Assembly: GCF_900021165.1 (NCBI RefSeq) | Contig: NZ_FCOQ01000018.1 | Span: forward strand, 585,548-645,283 | DNA length: 59,736 nt | Origin: Paenibacillus phocaeensis | Lineage (GTDB): Bacteria; Bacillota; Bacilli; Paenibacillales; Paenibacillaceae | Reading direction: 5' to 3' | In this document: piece after piece, positions 40,341-49,119 of the stretch | How the letters are laid out: each line of letters starts with the position of its first letter | How positions within the stretch are numbered: the first letter of the stretch is position 1 | Position numbers and translations under genes: made by a program | Notes under the pieces: model-generated | Databases searched by the model: none | The model's input: only the letters and a program-made list of their open reading frames with translations | What the model was told of the DNA's origin: nothing

Positions 40341-41825
40341 TCAGAAAATCGGATCGGCTTCCACAATCACCTTAACCTTATCGATATACCGGTCCTCCGG
40401 CCCTTTCACCGGCAGGCCAACTTCGACGTGATCCACGATATAGTCAATATTGTCCTGGGAAATGACCTCGCCCGGAAGCAGAATCGGAATCCCCGGCGGA
40501 TACACGTAGATAAACTCGGCGATAATCCGCCCGGCCGATTCCTTAAACGGAATCACTTCGGTATCCGCATAGAAGGCATCCCGCGGAATCAGGGAAAGAT
40601 GCGGGATTTCCGGGATCTTGACGATCAGCTCGTTGGCGTTATTTTCTTTATAGTAGGTTTTGGACAATTCGCGCAGGGCGGTCAGCAAAATTTCAGCCGT
40701 TTCCTGCGTGTCCCCCGGCGTAATCAGGCACAGGATGTTGTACATGTCGCTGAGCTCCACTTCGATGTTGTAGTGCTCGCGCAGCCAGTTTTCCGTCTCA
40801 TATCCGGTAATTCCCAAGTGCCGGACATGAATCGTCAGCTTGGTCGGATCATGGTCATACGTCGCTTCTCCGCCTAAAATCTCCCGCCCGAAGCAATACA
40901 AGCCTTCGATTTGGTTGATTTCCGACCGCAGGTAATGCGCCAGTTCCATGGCCCGTTCGGCCAATTCCCGTCCGTGCAGCGCCAGATTGCGGCGCGCCGT
41001 GTCGAGGGAAGCCAGCAGCAGATAGGAGGTGGACGTGGTCGTCAGCATGCTGATGATCGTCTGTACGCGCTGCGGGTTAACGTAACCATTCTTGGTATTC
41101 AGGTTGAGAACCGAGCTTTGCGTCATCGAACCGCCGAGCTTGTGCACGCTGGTGGCTGCCATATCGGCTCCCGCCTGCATGGCCGACATCGGCAGTTTCT
41201 CATGGAAATGAATATGCACGCCATGCGCTTCATCGACCAATACCGGCACGTGAAAGCTGTGGGCCAGATCGACGATTTCCTTCAAGTTGGCGCAAACGCC
41301 GAAATACGTCGGGTTAATCACCACAACCGCCTTGGCGTCGGGATGACGCTGCAACGCGCGGCGGACGGAAGAGGTTGTAATCCCGTGATCGATGCCGAGA
41401 TTGGCGTCTTGCGCCGGCGAGACAAAGACCGGCTTCGCTCCGGCGAAAATAATCGCCGACATCACGGATTTATGAATATTTCTCGGGACGATAATTTTAT
41501 CACCCGGCGAACAAACGGATAGTATCATAGTCATGATGGCCCCACTGGTCCCTTGCACCGAGAAATAGGTATAGTCGGCGCCAAAGGCGTCTGCGGCCAG
41601 CTTTTGCGCCTCTTCGATGACGCCGGTAGGCTGGTGCAGGTCGTCCAGGGGAGCGATATTGATCAAGTCGATGGACAAGGCGTTGTCGCCGATGAACTCG
41701 CGGAATTCTTTATCGGTGCCGAGCCCTTTCTTGTGCCCGGGAATATGAAATTGAACGGGATTGCCGGCCGCGTGCTTTTTCAGCGCAGTGAAGAGCGGCG
41801 TGCTTTGATGATCCATACGGGCCAT
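40341..41825 (-). CDS. speA: PLP-dependent Orn/Lys/Arg decarboxylase (SpeA-like)
   Basis: 494 residues, the length of Bacillus SpeA, which makes agmatine from arginine for polyamine synthesis. Family blocks: FHIPGHKKG, SVQGTSGAIMTMI, VDEAHGVHIHFHEKLP and the PLP Schiff-base site SVHKLGGSMTQSS. The short Gram-positive form lacks the wing domain of enterobacterial enzymes. Paralogs in Bacilli act on lysine (YaaO), so the amino acid is inferred. Start 41825 or 41816. Confidence 0.87.
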   Translation of the reverse strand: MARMDHQSTPLFTALKKHAAGNPVQFHIPGHKKGLGTDKEFREFIGDNALSIDLINIAPLDDLHQPTGVIEEAQKLAADAFGADYTYFSVQGTSGAIMTMILSVCSPGDKIIVPRNIHKSVMSAIIFAGAKPVFVSPAQDANLGIDHGITTSSVRRALQRHPDAKAVVVINPTYFGVCANLKEIVDLAHSFHVPVLVDEAHGVHIHFHEKLPMSAMQAGADMAATSVHKLGGSMTQSSVLNLNTKNGYVNPQRVQTIISMLTTTSTSYLLLASLDTARRNLALHGRELAERAMELAHYLRSEINQIEGLYCFGREILGGEATYDHDPTKLTIHVRHLGITGYETENWLREHYNIEVELSDMYNILCLITPGDTQETAEILLTALRELSKTYYKENNANELIVKIPEIPHLSLIPRDAFYADTEVIPFKESAGRIIAEFIYVYPPGIPILLPGEVISQDNIDYIVDHVEVGLPVKGPEDRYIDKVKVIVEADPIF

Positions 41826-42002
41826 CCCTGCCTTTCGTCTACATAATTTTCAAACAAGCTTGAGTATAGCAAAATGCGCCCGGAATGCAAGCGAATGACG
41901 ACGGTTTTACGCAAAATTGACGGAATGCGGGTTAAATTGCCGAGTAAAACGGACAGAATGAGAAGGAAGACGTGATCGGAAACCAGGAGAGGGGGCTTTT
42001 TC

Positions 42003-43271
42003 GTGGAACTGACAAGCGGAATCACGCGAAAAAAATGGCTGAATCCCACGTTCGCCAGCCTGTGGCTTATCATGTTTTTGGTGGAATTCGTCAAGGGGTC
42101 GTTAATCGTATCCATCCTGCCGGTCTACATGGGGGATGTGTTGAGCCTTAGCGCGTTTGCAATCGGTTTGTCTTTTTCGATGCAGTATATAGGGGATAAT
42201 CTGTTTCGCAGCCCGGCGGGCTGGCTGATTGAACGAATCGGCTTTCGCCGGACGATGAGCCTGGGGCTGTGCATCACGCTCGGCGCCGTGGCGATGATCG
42301 CGTTTCTCCCGTCCATGGGGTTTCTCGTGCTTGGCTGCGCGCTGCTGGGCATCGGAACCGCGCCGCTGTGGCCTTGCGTCTTAATGGGGATCACTGCCGT
42401 CACGGAGGAGAACAACAACTTTGCGACGGCGATGGGCGTCATTCAGATTTCCAGCCTTGGGGGAACCGGACTTGGGCCCGTGATCATCAACTTTTTCCTG
42501 CATGATTCCTATCGGCCCGTGTTTTGGTTCCTGCTCGGATGCATAGCGCTGGTCGTCCTGGTGTCGTTGTTCTTGCCGGGAAAATCGGGCGGTACTGCCG
42601 CCGCAGGCAAGGCGAAATCCGCCGTCTCGGGAGACGCCTCCCCCTTTGCCAAGAGCGGGGGGATCTGGAGGCAAATGCGCGCCTCCTTTCGTCATATTCG
42701 CACGCATCTGAACGTCAGCCCGCTGTTATATCCGGCGCTGTTCCTCCAATCGTTCGCCGTCGGTCTGCTGACGCCGGTGATCACGCTGTATGTTCGCAGC
42801 GAGCTCGGGCTGTCGCCGGAGACCTTCAGCGCCATGCTTGTCGTCGGCGGCGGGATTACCGTCCTCGGGCTGATTCCGATCGGCAAGCTGGTCGACCGTC
42901 TGGGGACACGCTGGTTTCTGCATACCGGCTTCGCCCTGGCGGCGGTGTCCATCGGCTTGTTTGCCCTGACGCGGGAGGTGGCGCTCGTTTGGTTGCTCGT
43001 GATCTTGATCGGTTGCAGCTATGCGTTTATCCTCCCGACGTGGGACACGATGATCTCGCATATGCTCCCCAGCGGGGAGAAGGGGACGGTCTGGGGCTTG
43101 TTCCTGACGATCCAGGGCTCGGGCATGGTCGCCGGGCCGATCATCTCCGGCAAGATGTGGGACCTGATCGGCCCGAACGCTCCGTTTCTGGCCAGCTCGG
43201 CTACGATGGCGCTGCTCTTCTTCCTGCATATCGGCCTCGCTCGCACGCCAAAAGCCTCCCCGAAGCCGTAA
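42003..43271 (+). CDS. MFS transporter
   Basis: 422 residues with twelve hydrophobic segments in two halves joined by a charged loop (about 190-230, rich in Lys and Arg). The conserved MFS loop 2-3 motif appears as GWLIERIGFRRTMSLG and recurs in the second half as GKLVDRLGTRWFLHTG. Probably a drug or metabolite efflux carrier. It starts with GTG after GGAGAGGGGG. Substrate cannot be read from sequence. Confidence 0.88.
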   Translation: MELTSGITRKKWLNPTFASLWLIMFLVEFVKGSLIVSILPVYMGDVLSLSAFAIGLSFSMQYIGDNLFRSPAGWLIERIGFRRTMSLGLCITLGAVAMIAFLPSMGFLVLGCALLGIGTAPLWPCVLMGITAVTEENNNFATAMGVIQISSLGGTGLGPVIINFFLHDSYRPVFWFLLGCIALVVLVSLFLPGKSGGTAAAGKAKSAVSGDASPFAKSGGIWRQMRASFRHIRTHLNVSPLLYPALFLQSFAVGLLTPVITLYVRSELGLSPETFSAMLVVGGGITVLGLIPIGKLVDRLGTRWFLHTGFALAAVSIGLFALTREVALVWLLVILIGCSYAFILPTWDTMISHMLPSGEKGTVWGLFLTIQGSGMVAGPIISGKMWDLIGPNAPFLASSATMALLFFLHIGLARTPKASPKP

Positions 43272-43318
43272 GGCAGGGGAGGCTTGATGCGTTTGAGGGC
43301 AAGCGAGGGGAGGCGAAC

Positions 43319-43942
43319 CTAAAACGCGTTCTTGTACAGCGGCAGCAGCGTTTGGAACGTCTCTTCGACGGTGTGAATCAGCTTGCTTCCGTCGGACACA
43401 ATCGGGTCGTTCCGTTCCAGCCGCAACCCGCACAAGGCTTCGGACTTCTTCACCGTCTTCAGCTGTCCGGCCCAGGCCTTCAACTGCTTGGCATCGGTAT
43501 CCCGGTGCAGCGTCCCTTCCGGACTCATATGATCCAGGGACCAGTAGAATTCGGCCGGAATTGTCTTCTTGATCTGTGCTGCCTGCTTGTCCAGGTAATT
43601 TGCAAACACGGCCTTATTCGGACTTTCATAAATCACGGCGAAAATGATGAACAGATGCGTGGAGAACATCCCCACCTGAAAATGCGGCAGCGCTTTATAC
43701 CCGCGTTTGCTGGCCGCCCAGGCGACCCATGTGTCGTTCGGCGGGTTGACCGTCCGGCGGGCATGCTTGGCCACATGCGGGAACATCTCTTCCCCGCTTA
43801 AGGCGGACAAGAAGGGAGCCAGCTCCGTGCCCAGCGTCTCCAGCTTCGGTCTAATGCGGCTTATGATCGCTTCCATCCGGGGCTCCAGGCCGGGGACGGT
43901 TAAGGCGTCGAAATCTTGTGTCGTAAATCCTTGAAAGGACAT
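43319..43942 (-). CDS. DUF1054 (YktB-type) protein
   Basis: 207 residues: MSFQGFTTQDFDALTVPGLE start, then FPHVAKHARRTVNPPNDTWV and HFQVGMFSTHLFIIFAVIYE, the DUF1054 pattern. Soluble, function unknown. The ATG at 43942 has GGAGG 9 nt upstream; a longer reading begins at 44008 without a site. Confidence 0.85.
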   Translation of the reverse strand: MSFQGFTTQDFDALTVPGLEPRMEAIISRIRPKLETLGTELAPFLSALSGEEMFPHVAKHARRTVNPPNDTWVAWAASKRGYKALPHFQVGMFSTHLFIIFAVIYESPNKAVFANYLDKQAAQIKKTIPAEFYWSLDHMSPEGTLHRDTDAKQLKAWAGQLKTVKKSEALCGLRLERNDPIVSDGSKLIHTVEETFQTLLPLYKNAF

Positions 43943-44115
43943 CGATAAATACCTCCAACTTGAGCATGAATCTGATGCGGTGCGATTTGCACGGTACCAG
44001 TATAACATATTTTCTGCGTCATCCCCGGCCCGTACCGGGTAAAAATAATCAATAAACCAAGTTCCCTTACATAAGATGAAGTATAAAATAAGGTAAACCG
44101 TTAGGAGGGAGTGCC

Positions 44116-44712
44116 GTGAACAAAAGTTACGAAGTGGAATACTGCAACCTGGAACTCCGATTCGACCGCCGGCACATTCAACAATTGATCCGCGACTTGA
44201 TCCAAGACGGGTATTCTTTATATTGGAGCGAGAACGAATCGCTCTTTATCATCTCGGTCCGCACCGGACGAAAGCTGACCAAGCTGCGGTTTCAGCGTCT
44301 TCCCAAAGGATACAAGCTGGTAGGCGATTACGTCATTCGGGATGTCAAGCTGGCCGAATGGCTGGAGAAGCTGATCGGGGATCTGCGCGGTCATGCGGTG
44401 GTCAAACGGTTTAAGGATCGTCAGATCCTGGTCGAGAATATTTTGTTCGGGGAAGTCATACGTCTGGTTGAAATCTCGGGAATGGAGCATCGCGTCATCT
44501 ATCAAAAAGGGCCGGTCGTCGACACGGCGCAGATGGCCGAATTGTTCGCATCCGAATCCGCGGAGCAGCAACTGGCGCAGCTGCAGGAGGAACTCGACGC
44601 CGAACTGGAACGATTGTTCGAAGCGATCCAGCAAGGGGACGCCGAAGCCTCCGAAGCCTGCAAGGAGAAGCTGCGCAAGCTGCGGCTCGAGTTGATGCAG
44701 TTGGAATGGTAA
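44116..44712 (+). CDS. Hypothetical protein, 198 aa
   Basis: Soluble protein: an alpha/beta N-terminal domain (~1-130; LELRFDRRHIQQLIRDLIQD, YSLYWSENESLFIISVRTGR, YVIRDVKLAEWLEKLIGDL) and a charged coiled-coil C-terminus (~140-198; EEELDAELERLFEAIQQGD). I do not know its family. Strong GGAGGG and GTG start. A terminator follows before gndA. Confidence 0.7.
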   Translation: MNKSYEVEYCNLELRFDRRHIQQLIRDLIQDGYSLYWSENESLFIISVRTGRKLTKLRFQRLPKGYKLVGDYVIRDVKLAEWLEKLIGDLRGHAVVKRFKDRQILVENILFGEVIRLVEISGMEHRVIYQKGPVVDTAQMAELFASESAEQQLAQLQEELDAELERLFEAIQQGDAEASEACKEKLRKLRLELMQLEW

Positions 44713-44792
44713 CCCGGGAAAAAGCTCATCCTAAGGGAGGGAGTGCCTGTTCGATTTCGGCAACCTACCCAAGTCAATCCAAAGGCAAATCC

Positions 44793-44823
44793 TTGGCTCC
44801 CACGGCGTTGGGGGTTGTTTTTT
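44793..44823 (+). terminator. Terminator before gndA
   Basis: Stem GGCTCCCA / TGGGGGTT (with wobble pairs), loop CGGCGT, then GTTTTTT. Confidence 0.6.
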
Positions 44824-44910
44824 GGGCGAATGGCGCGGGGTTCACTTCTGTACACAAAAGAGTTAAAATGATACTATTGAAAAAAATATAGTGTGCAAAG
44901 GATGGAGACC

Positions 44911-46320
44911 ATGTCAAAACAACAAATCGGCGTCATCGGCTTGGCCGTCATGGGCAAGAACTTGGCCCTTAATATTGAAAGCCGGGGCTTTACCGTGTCG
45001 GTGTTTAACCGCTCCCCGGAAAAAACGCATGACCTGCTCGAAAACGAAGGCAAAGGCAAAAATCTCGTCGGCACGTTTTCCATCGAAGAGTTCGTGAACT
45101 CGCTGGAAACGCCGCGTAAAATTTTAATCATGGTACAAGCTGGTCCGGCGACAGACAGCACGATTGAACAATTGCTGCCGTACCTGGATCAAGGCGATAT
45201 TATCATCGACGGGGGCAACGCGCATTTCCCGGATACGCAGCGCCGCAGCAAAGAGCTGGAGGCCAAGGGGTTCCGCTTTATCGGCACCGGGGTATCCGGC
45301 GGCGAAGAAGGCGCTTTGAAAGGACCTGCGATCATGCCGGGCGGCCAGGAATCCGCGTATAAGCTGGTTGAACCGATTTTGACGGCGATTTCCGCCAAGG
45401 TGAACGGGGACCCTTGCTGTACATATATTGGTCCGGACGGAGCCGGCCATTACGTGAAAATGGTGCATAACGGCATCGAATATGGCGATATGCAGCTGAT
45501 CGGCGAAGCTTACCATCTGTTGAAAGACGTGCTGGGCGTCGATGCGAAGGAACTGCACGAGATTTTCAGCGAATGGAACAAAGGCGAGCTCGACAGCTAT
45601 CTGATCGAAATCACCGCCGACATCTTCTCTCAATACGATGAAGAAACCGGCAAACCGATGGTTGACGTGATCCTGGATGCCGCGGGCCAGAAGGGAACCG
45701 GCAAATGGACAAGCCAAAGCGCCCTCGACCTGGGCGTGCCGCTGTCCATGATTACCGAATCGGTCTTCTCCCGGTTCCTGTCCGCGATGAAGGAAGAACG
45801 CGTGGCCGCCAGCCAAATCCTGAACGGACCGGCGAAGCAAGCGTTCAGCGGCGATAAGAAGGAGTTCATCGAGAACGTGCGCAAAGCGCTGTTCGCTTCG
45901 AAGATCGTCTCCTACGCCCAAGGGTTTGCGCAAATGCGCGCCGCTTCCGACGAATACGGCTGGGATTTGAAGTACGGCAATATCGCGATGATCTTCCGCG
46001 GCGGCTGCATCATTCGCTCTCAATTCCTGCATAACATCAAGGAAGCGTACGACCGCGACCCGGCGTTGAAGAACCTGCTGCTCGACCCTTACTTCAAAAA
46101 TGTCGTGGAAAGCTACCAGGACGCCTGGCGCAACGTTGTATCCGCCGCCGTGGCGAACGGGATTCCGGTGCCGGGCTTTGCGAGCGCTTTGTCGTATTAC
46201 GACAGCTACCGCACGGAACGCCTGCCGGCCAACCTGCTGCAAGCGCAGCGCGATTATTTCGGAGCGCACACGTTCAAGCGCGTTGACAAGGAAGGCGTAT
46301 TCCATCATCAATGGTTCTAA
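44911..46320 (+). CDS. gndA: 6-phosphogluconate dehydrogenase, decarboxylating
   Basis: 469 residues, the full length of the NADP-dependent pentose phosphate enzyme, which makes ribulose-5-phosphate, CO2 and NADPH. N-terminal dinucleotide fold ([20 protein letters not shown]), catalytic region [12 protein letters not shown] and [19 protein letters not shown], and the C-terminal tail [20 protein letters not shown]. The ATG at 44911 is preferred to 44893. Monocistronic. Confidence 0.97.
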   Translation: MSKQQIGVIGLAVMGKNLALNIESRGFTVSVFNRSPEKTHDLLENEGKGKNLVGTFSIEEFVNSLETPRKILIMVQAGPATDSTIEQLLPYLDQGDIIIDGGNAHFPDTQRRSKELEAKGFRFIGTGVSGGEEGALKGPAIMPGGQESAYKLVEPILTAISAKVNGDPCCTYIGPDGAGHYVKMVHNGIEYGDMQLIGEAYHLLKDVLGVDAKELHEIFSEWNKGELDSYLIEITADIFSQYDEETGKPMVDVILDAAGQKGTGKWTSQSALDLGVPLSMITESVFSRFLSAMKEERVAASQILNGPAKQAFSGDKKEFIENVRKALFASKIVSYAQGFAQMRAASDEYGWDLKYGNIAMIFRGGCIIRSQFLHNIKEAYDRDPALKNLLLDPYFKNVVESYQDAWRNVVSAAVANGIPVPGFASALSYYDSYRTERLPANLLQAQRDYFGAHTFKRVDKEGVFHHQWF

Positions 46321-46342
46321 GCCGAAGCGAACGGTTTGCCAC

Positions 46343-46385
46343 GAAGCCGGAGGGACGATTACGTCTCTTCCGGCTTCTTTTTTTT
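46343..46385 (+). terminator. Terminator of gndA
   Basis: Stem GAAGCCGGA / TCCGGCTTC followed by eight T. Confidence 0.88.
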
Positions 46386-46453
46386 CGAGTTGAAAATTGA
46401 TGGGCCTGTGTTATGATATGAAAAAGTTTACTCTGCGCAAGTAGGTGAAAAGA

Positions 46454-46972
46454 ATGGGACATCAACCGCTAAGCAATATCGTGTTGATCGGCATGATGGG
46501 CACGGGGAAGTCGACCGTTGGCTCGCTTCTGGCGGCCGAGACCGGGTTGACGCTCGTCGATCTCGACCAGCGGATTGCCGCGGAAGCCGGACGGACGATT
46601 CCGGACCTATTCGCGGCGGAAGGGGAAGCGTACTTCCGTGAACTGGAGTCCGCCGCGCTGCGGAGAACGCTGCAGGAGCGCGGAATCGTGCTGGCGACCG
46701 GCGGGGGCGCCGTACTGCGCGAAGAGAACCGCTTGGTCATGCGGGACGGCGGTCTGGTTGTGGCGCTCCAGGCGACGGCGGCGGAGATTATCGCGCGAGT
46801 TGGAGAGGATCCGGGCCGGCCGCTCCTGGCCGGAGGCGCGAAGGAACGGGTGACGGCGCTGCTGGAGGAGCGGAAGGAAGCATATACGTTTGCCCATCTG
46901 ACGATCGATACTTCGGGCAAGAGCGCGGAACAGGTGGCGGCTGAGATTTTAACGCATTACCGCGGTTCTTGA
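46454..46972 (+). CDS. aroK: Shikimate kinase
   Basis: 172 residues. Walker A GMMGTGKST, shikimate-binding Asp in DLDQRI, Arg in FRELESAALRR, the Gly triplet ATGGGAVLR and the lid Arg region RPLLAGG. It phosphorylates shikimate in aromatic amino acid synthesis. aroA follows after 30 nt, so two consecutive pathway steps are co-transcribed. The ATG at 46454 is preferred over GTG 46445. Confidence 0.95.
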   Translation: MGHQPLSNIVLIGMMGTGKSTVGSLLAAETGLTLVDLDQRIAAEAGRTIPDLFAAEGEAYFRELESAALRRTLQERGIVLATGGGAVLREENRLVMRDGGLVVALQATAAEIIARVGEDPGRPLLAGGAKERVTALLEERKEAYTFAHLTIDTSGKSAEQVAAEILTHYRGS

Positions 46973-47002
46973 TTAATTACACTAAAGGGGAATGTGAACA
47001 CT

Positions 47003-48295
47003 ATGGACGTTATCGTAAGGCCTACGCCGGAGCTGAAGGGCGAAATCGGAGCATTGTCCTCCAAAAACTATACGACCCGGTACCTGCTGGTTGCCGCTTT
47101 GGCGGAAGGGACAAGCACGGTATATTACCCGGCGCACAGTGAGGACAGCGATGCCATGCGCCGCTGTATCGCCGATTTGGGCGCGGTGCTGGAAGAGGAC
47201 GAGGAGAAGATCGTCATCACCGGGTTTGGGCGTCGGCCCAAGGATGTGAAGGAGCTGAATGTCGGCAACGCCGGCGCGGTGCTGCGCTTCCTGATGGCGA
47301 TCGCGGCATTGTGCCCGGAGGTGACGTTCGTGAACACGTTTCCGGATTCGCTGGGGAAACGTCCGCATGACGATCTCATTGATGCGCTGGGTCAACTGGG
47401 CGTCGAGGTCAGCCACAACGAAGGCCGCCTGCCGATAACGATCCGCGGCGGGGCGCCGAAGGGCGGGAAGATCCGGGTATCCGGTTCGGTCAGCTCGCAG
47501 TACCTGAGCGCCTTGCTGTTCCTGACGCCGCTGCTGGCCGAAGACAGCGAGATCGAAGTGCTGAACGACCTGAAATCGAAGGTGGTCGTCGGGCAAACGC
47601 TGGAGGTGCTGGAGCAGGCGGGCATCGTGATCCATGCCAGCGACGATTATATGCATTTCCGCGTGCCCGGAGGGCAAAGCTACCAGGCCAAGACGTACAC
47701 CGTGCAGGGCGATTATCCCGGCTCGGCGGCGATTTTGGCTGCAGCCGCGGTGACGAAGTCGGACGTCAAGGTGCACCGGCTGGCGGAGCGCAGCAAGCAA
47801 GGGGAACGCGCCGTCGTGGACGTCCTGCAGATGATGGACGTACCGCTGACCCATCGGGACGGTACGGTGCATGTGCAAGGGAACGGCCGGCTGCGGCCGG
47901 TGGAATTCGACGGCGATGCGGCGACCGATGCCGTGCTGGCGATGGTGGCGGCTGCGGTGTTCGCGGACGGGACGTCCCGCTTCTATAACGTGGAGAATTT
48001 GCGTTATAAGGAATGCGACCGGATCACGGACTTCTTGACCGAGCTGAGGAAAGCCGGAGCGAACGTGGAGGAGCGCCAGGCGGAGATTATCGTGCATGGC
48101 CGCCCATCCGGCCTGGAAGGCGGCGTGACGATCAACGCGCACTACGACCATCGCGTCATTATGGCATTGACTGTTGTCGGCTTGCGCTGCCGGCAGCCGC
48201 TGGTGATTAAGGACGCCCATCATGTGGCGAAGTCGTATCCGCAATTTTTTGACCATATCGTCTCGCTTGGCGCATCTGTGGAACGGGTAGAATAA
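47003..48295 (+). CDS. aroA: EPSP synthase (3-phosphoshikimate 1-carboxyvinyltransferase)
   Basis: 430 residues; catalyses the sixth step of the shikimate pathway. The active-site set is mostly visible: the Lys and Arg of SSKNYTTRY, SVSSQYLSALLF, the Asp of DAATDAVLAM, the Glu of RYKECDRI, the Arg of YDHRVIMAL and the Lys of HVAKSYPQFF. The usual NAGT loop reads GNAGAVLRF, so the Thr and Pro that line the glyphosate site in E. coli AroA (Thr97, Pro101) are Ala and Phe. A GTG at 46994 is the alternative start but is too near AAAGGGG. Confidence 0.93.
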   Translation: MDVIVRPTPELKGEIGALSSKNYTTRYLLVAALAEGTSTVYYPAHSEDSDAMRRCIADLGAVLEEDEEKIVITGFGRRPKDVKELNVGNAGAVLRFLMAIAALCPEVTFVNTFPDSLGKRPHDDLIDALGQLGVEVSHNEGRLPITIRGGAPKGGKIRVSGSVSSQYLSALLFLTPLLAEDSEIEVLNDLKSKVVVGQTLEVLEQAGIVIHASDDYMHFRVPGGQSYQAKTYTVQGDYPGSAAILAAAAVTKSDVKVHRLAERSKQGERAVVDVLQMMDVPLTHRDGTVHVQGNGRLRPVEFDGDAATDAVLAMVAAAVFADGTSRFYNVENLRYKECDRITDFLTELRKAGANVEERQAEIIVHGRPSGLEGGVTINAHYDHRVIMALTVVGLRCRQPLVIKDAHHVAKSYPQFFDHIVSLGASVERVE

Positions 48296-48355
48296 ACTTG
48301 AACTAAGAGGCAAGGCGTCGGCTGGGGCCGGCGTCAGCATAAGGAGGCATTGCAA

Positions 48356-48784
48356 ATGGCATTTGAAAATCCAAGCCGTGAGGAAATTAAGGAGATTCTG
48401 CTGAGTGCCGGGAACATTGCGGTGGTCGGGCTGTCGGACAAAACCGACCGGACCTCGTACATGGTCGCTCAAGCGCTGCAGCAGAACGGGTATCGCATCA
48501 TCCCGGTCAATCCGATGGTAAGCGGGGAGATCCTGGGCGAGAAGGTATACCCAAGCTTGTCGGACATCCCGGAGCCGGTCGATATCGTGAACGTGTTCCG
48601 CCGCAGCGAGCAGACGCCGCCGGTGGCGGAGGAAGCGGTGAAGATCGGGGCACGCGTGCTCTGGCTGCAGCTGGGGATCGTGAGTGAGGAAGCGTATGAA
48701 ATCGCCTCGAAAGGCGGTCTGACCGTCATTATGGACCGCTGCATCAAGGTCGAGGACAGTATTTTGATCGGAAAACGAAGTTAA
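48356..48784 (+). CDS. CoA-binding domain protein (YccU-like)
   Basis: 142 residues, a Rossmann-type CoA-binding fold: IAVVGLSDKTDRTSYMVAQA, GYRIIPVNPMVSGEILGEKV, YPSLSDIPEPVDIVNVFRRS, LWLQLGIVSEEAY and MDRCIKVED. The family is widespread and resembles the CoA-binding part of succinyl-CoA synthetase alpha; physiological role unknown. ATG at 48356 after AAGGAGG. Lies 60 nt after aroA. Confidence 0.9.
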   Translation: MAFENPSREEIKEILLSAGNIAVVGLSDKTDRTSYMVAQALQQNGYRIIPVNPMVSGEILGEKVYPSLSDIPEPVDIVNVFRRSEQTPPVAEEAVKIGARVLWLQLGIVSEEAYEIASKGGLTVIMDRCIKVEDSILIGKRS

Positions 48785-48800
48785 ACGAATTATGCCAAGA

Positions 48801-48830
48801 GGACCCGTCCGAACCGGAGGGCCCTTTTTT
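48801..48830 (+). terminator. Terminator of the aroK-aroA-CoA-binding operon
   Basis: Stem GGACCCGTCCG / CGGAGGGCCC (one mismatch, one bulge), then six T. Confidence 0.7.
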
Positions 48831-48907
48831 GGCTTCTCGTTTTTCCTTTGACAAATTTAAGGGGCTAGGATTACCATAATGAAATAGACAGAGGGCATCC
48901 TATAGAG

Positions 48908-49083
48908 GAAGTTCATAAATCATCTTTTGATCACGAAGCTATACCTGAAGCTTATTCGACATCGAATCTTGAATTCAGCCGGGCCTTCCGTTGCTCACGT
49001 ACCTCTATGTACGCTGTGCTACTCAGTCCCTAGCTTCATCCAACCTTCTCGGTGCTGAAAAGCTGATTTTTGAACTCTTATTA
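48908..49083. repeat. About 175-bp MITE-like or structured element
   Basis: Imperfect terminal inverted repeats of about 21 bp: GAAGTTCATAAATCATCTTTT at the left, and the right end reads back as AGAGTTCAAAAATCAGCTTTT (17 of 21 equal). Internal short palindromes, such as TTCGACATCGAA and GTACCTCTATGTAC, add further folding potential. No ORF is supported. It fills the gap before enzyme I and may hold its promoter. Confidence 0.6.
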
Positions 49084-49119
49084 GAATGGAACTTACAAGC
49101 AGGACTAGGGGGTCACTAC

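Noticed and set aside
42524..43801. 425-codon plus-strand open frame
   Set aside because: Alternate frame of the MFS gene running into the antisense of DUF1054.
44713..44823. Riboswitch-like leader before gndA
   Set aside because: Several small stems exist, but none matches a riboswitch class I know; a terminator for the upstream gene explains the T-tract.
45124..46311. 395-codon minus-strand open frame
   Set aside because: Antisense to gndA; no motif or start signal.
46982..48472. 496-codon minus-strand open frame
   Set aside because: Antisense to aroA and the next gene; same shadow composition.
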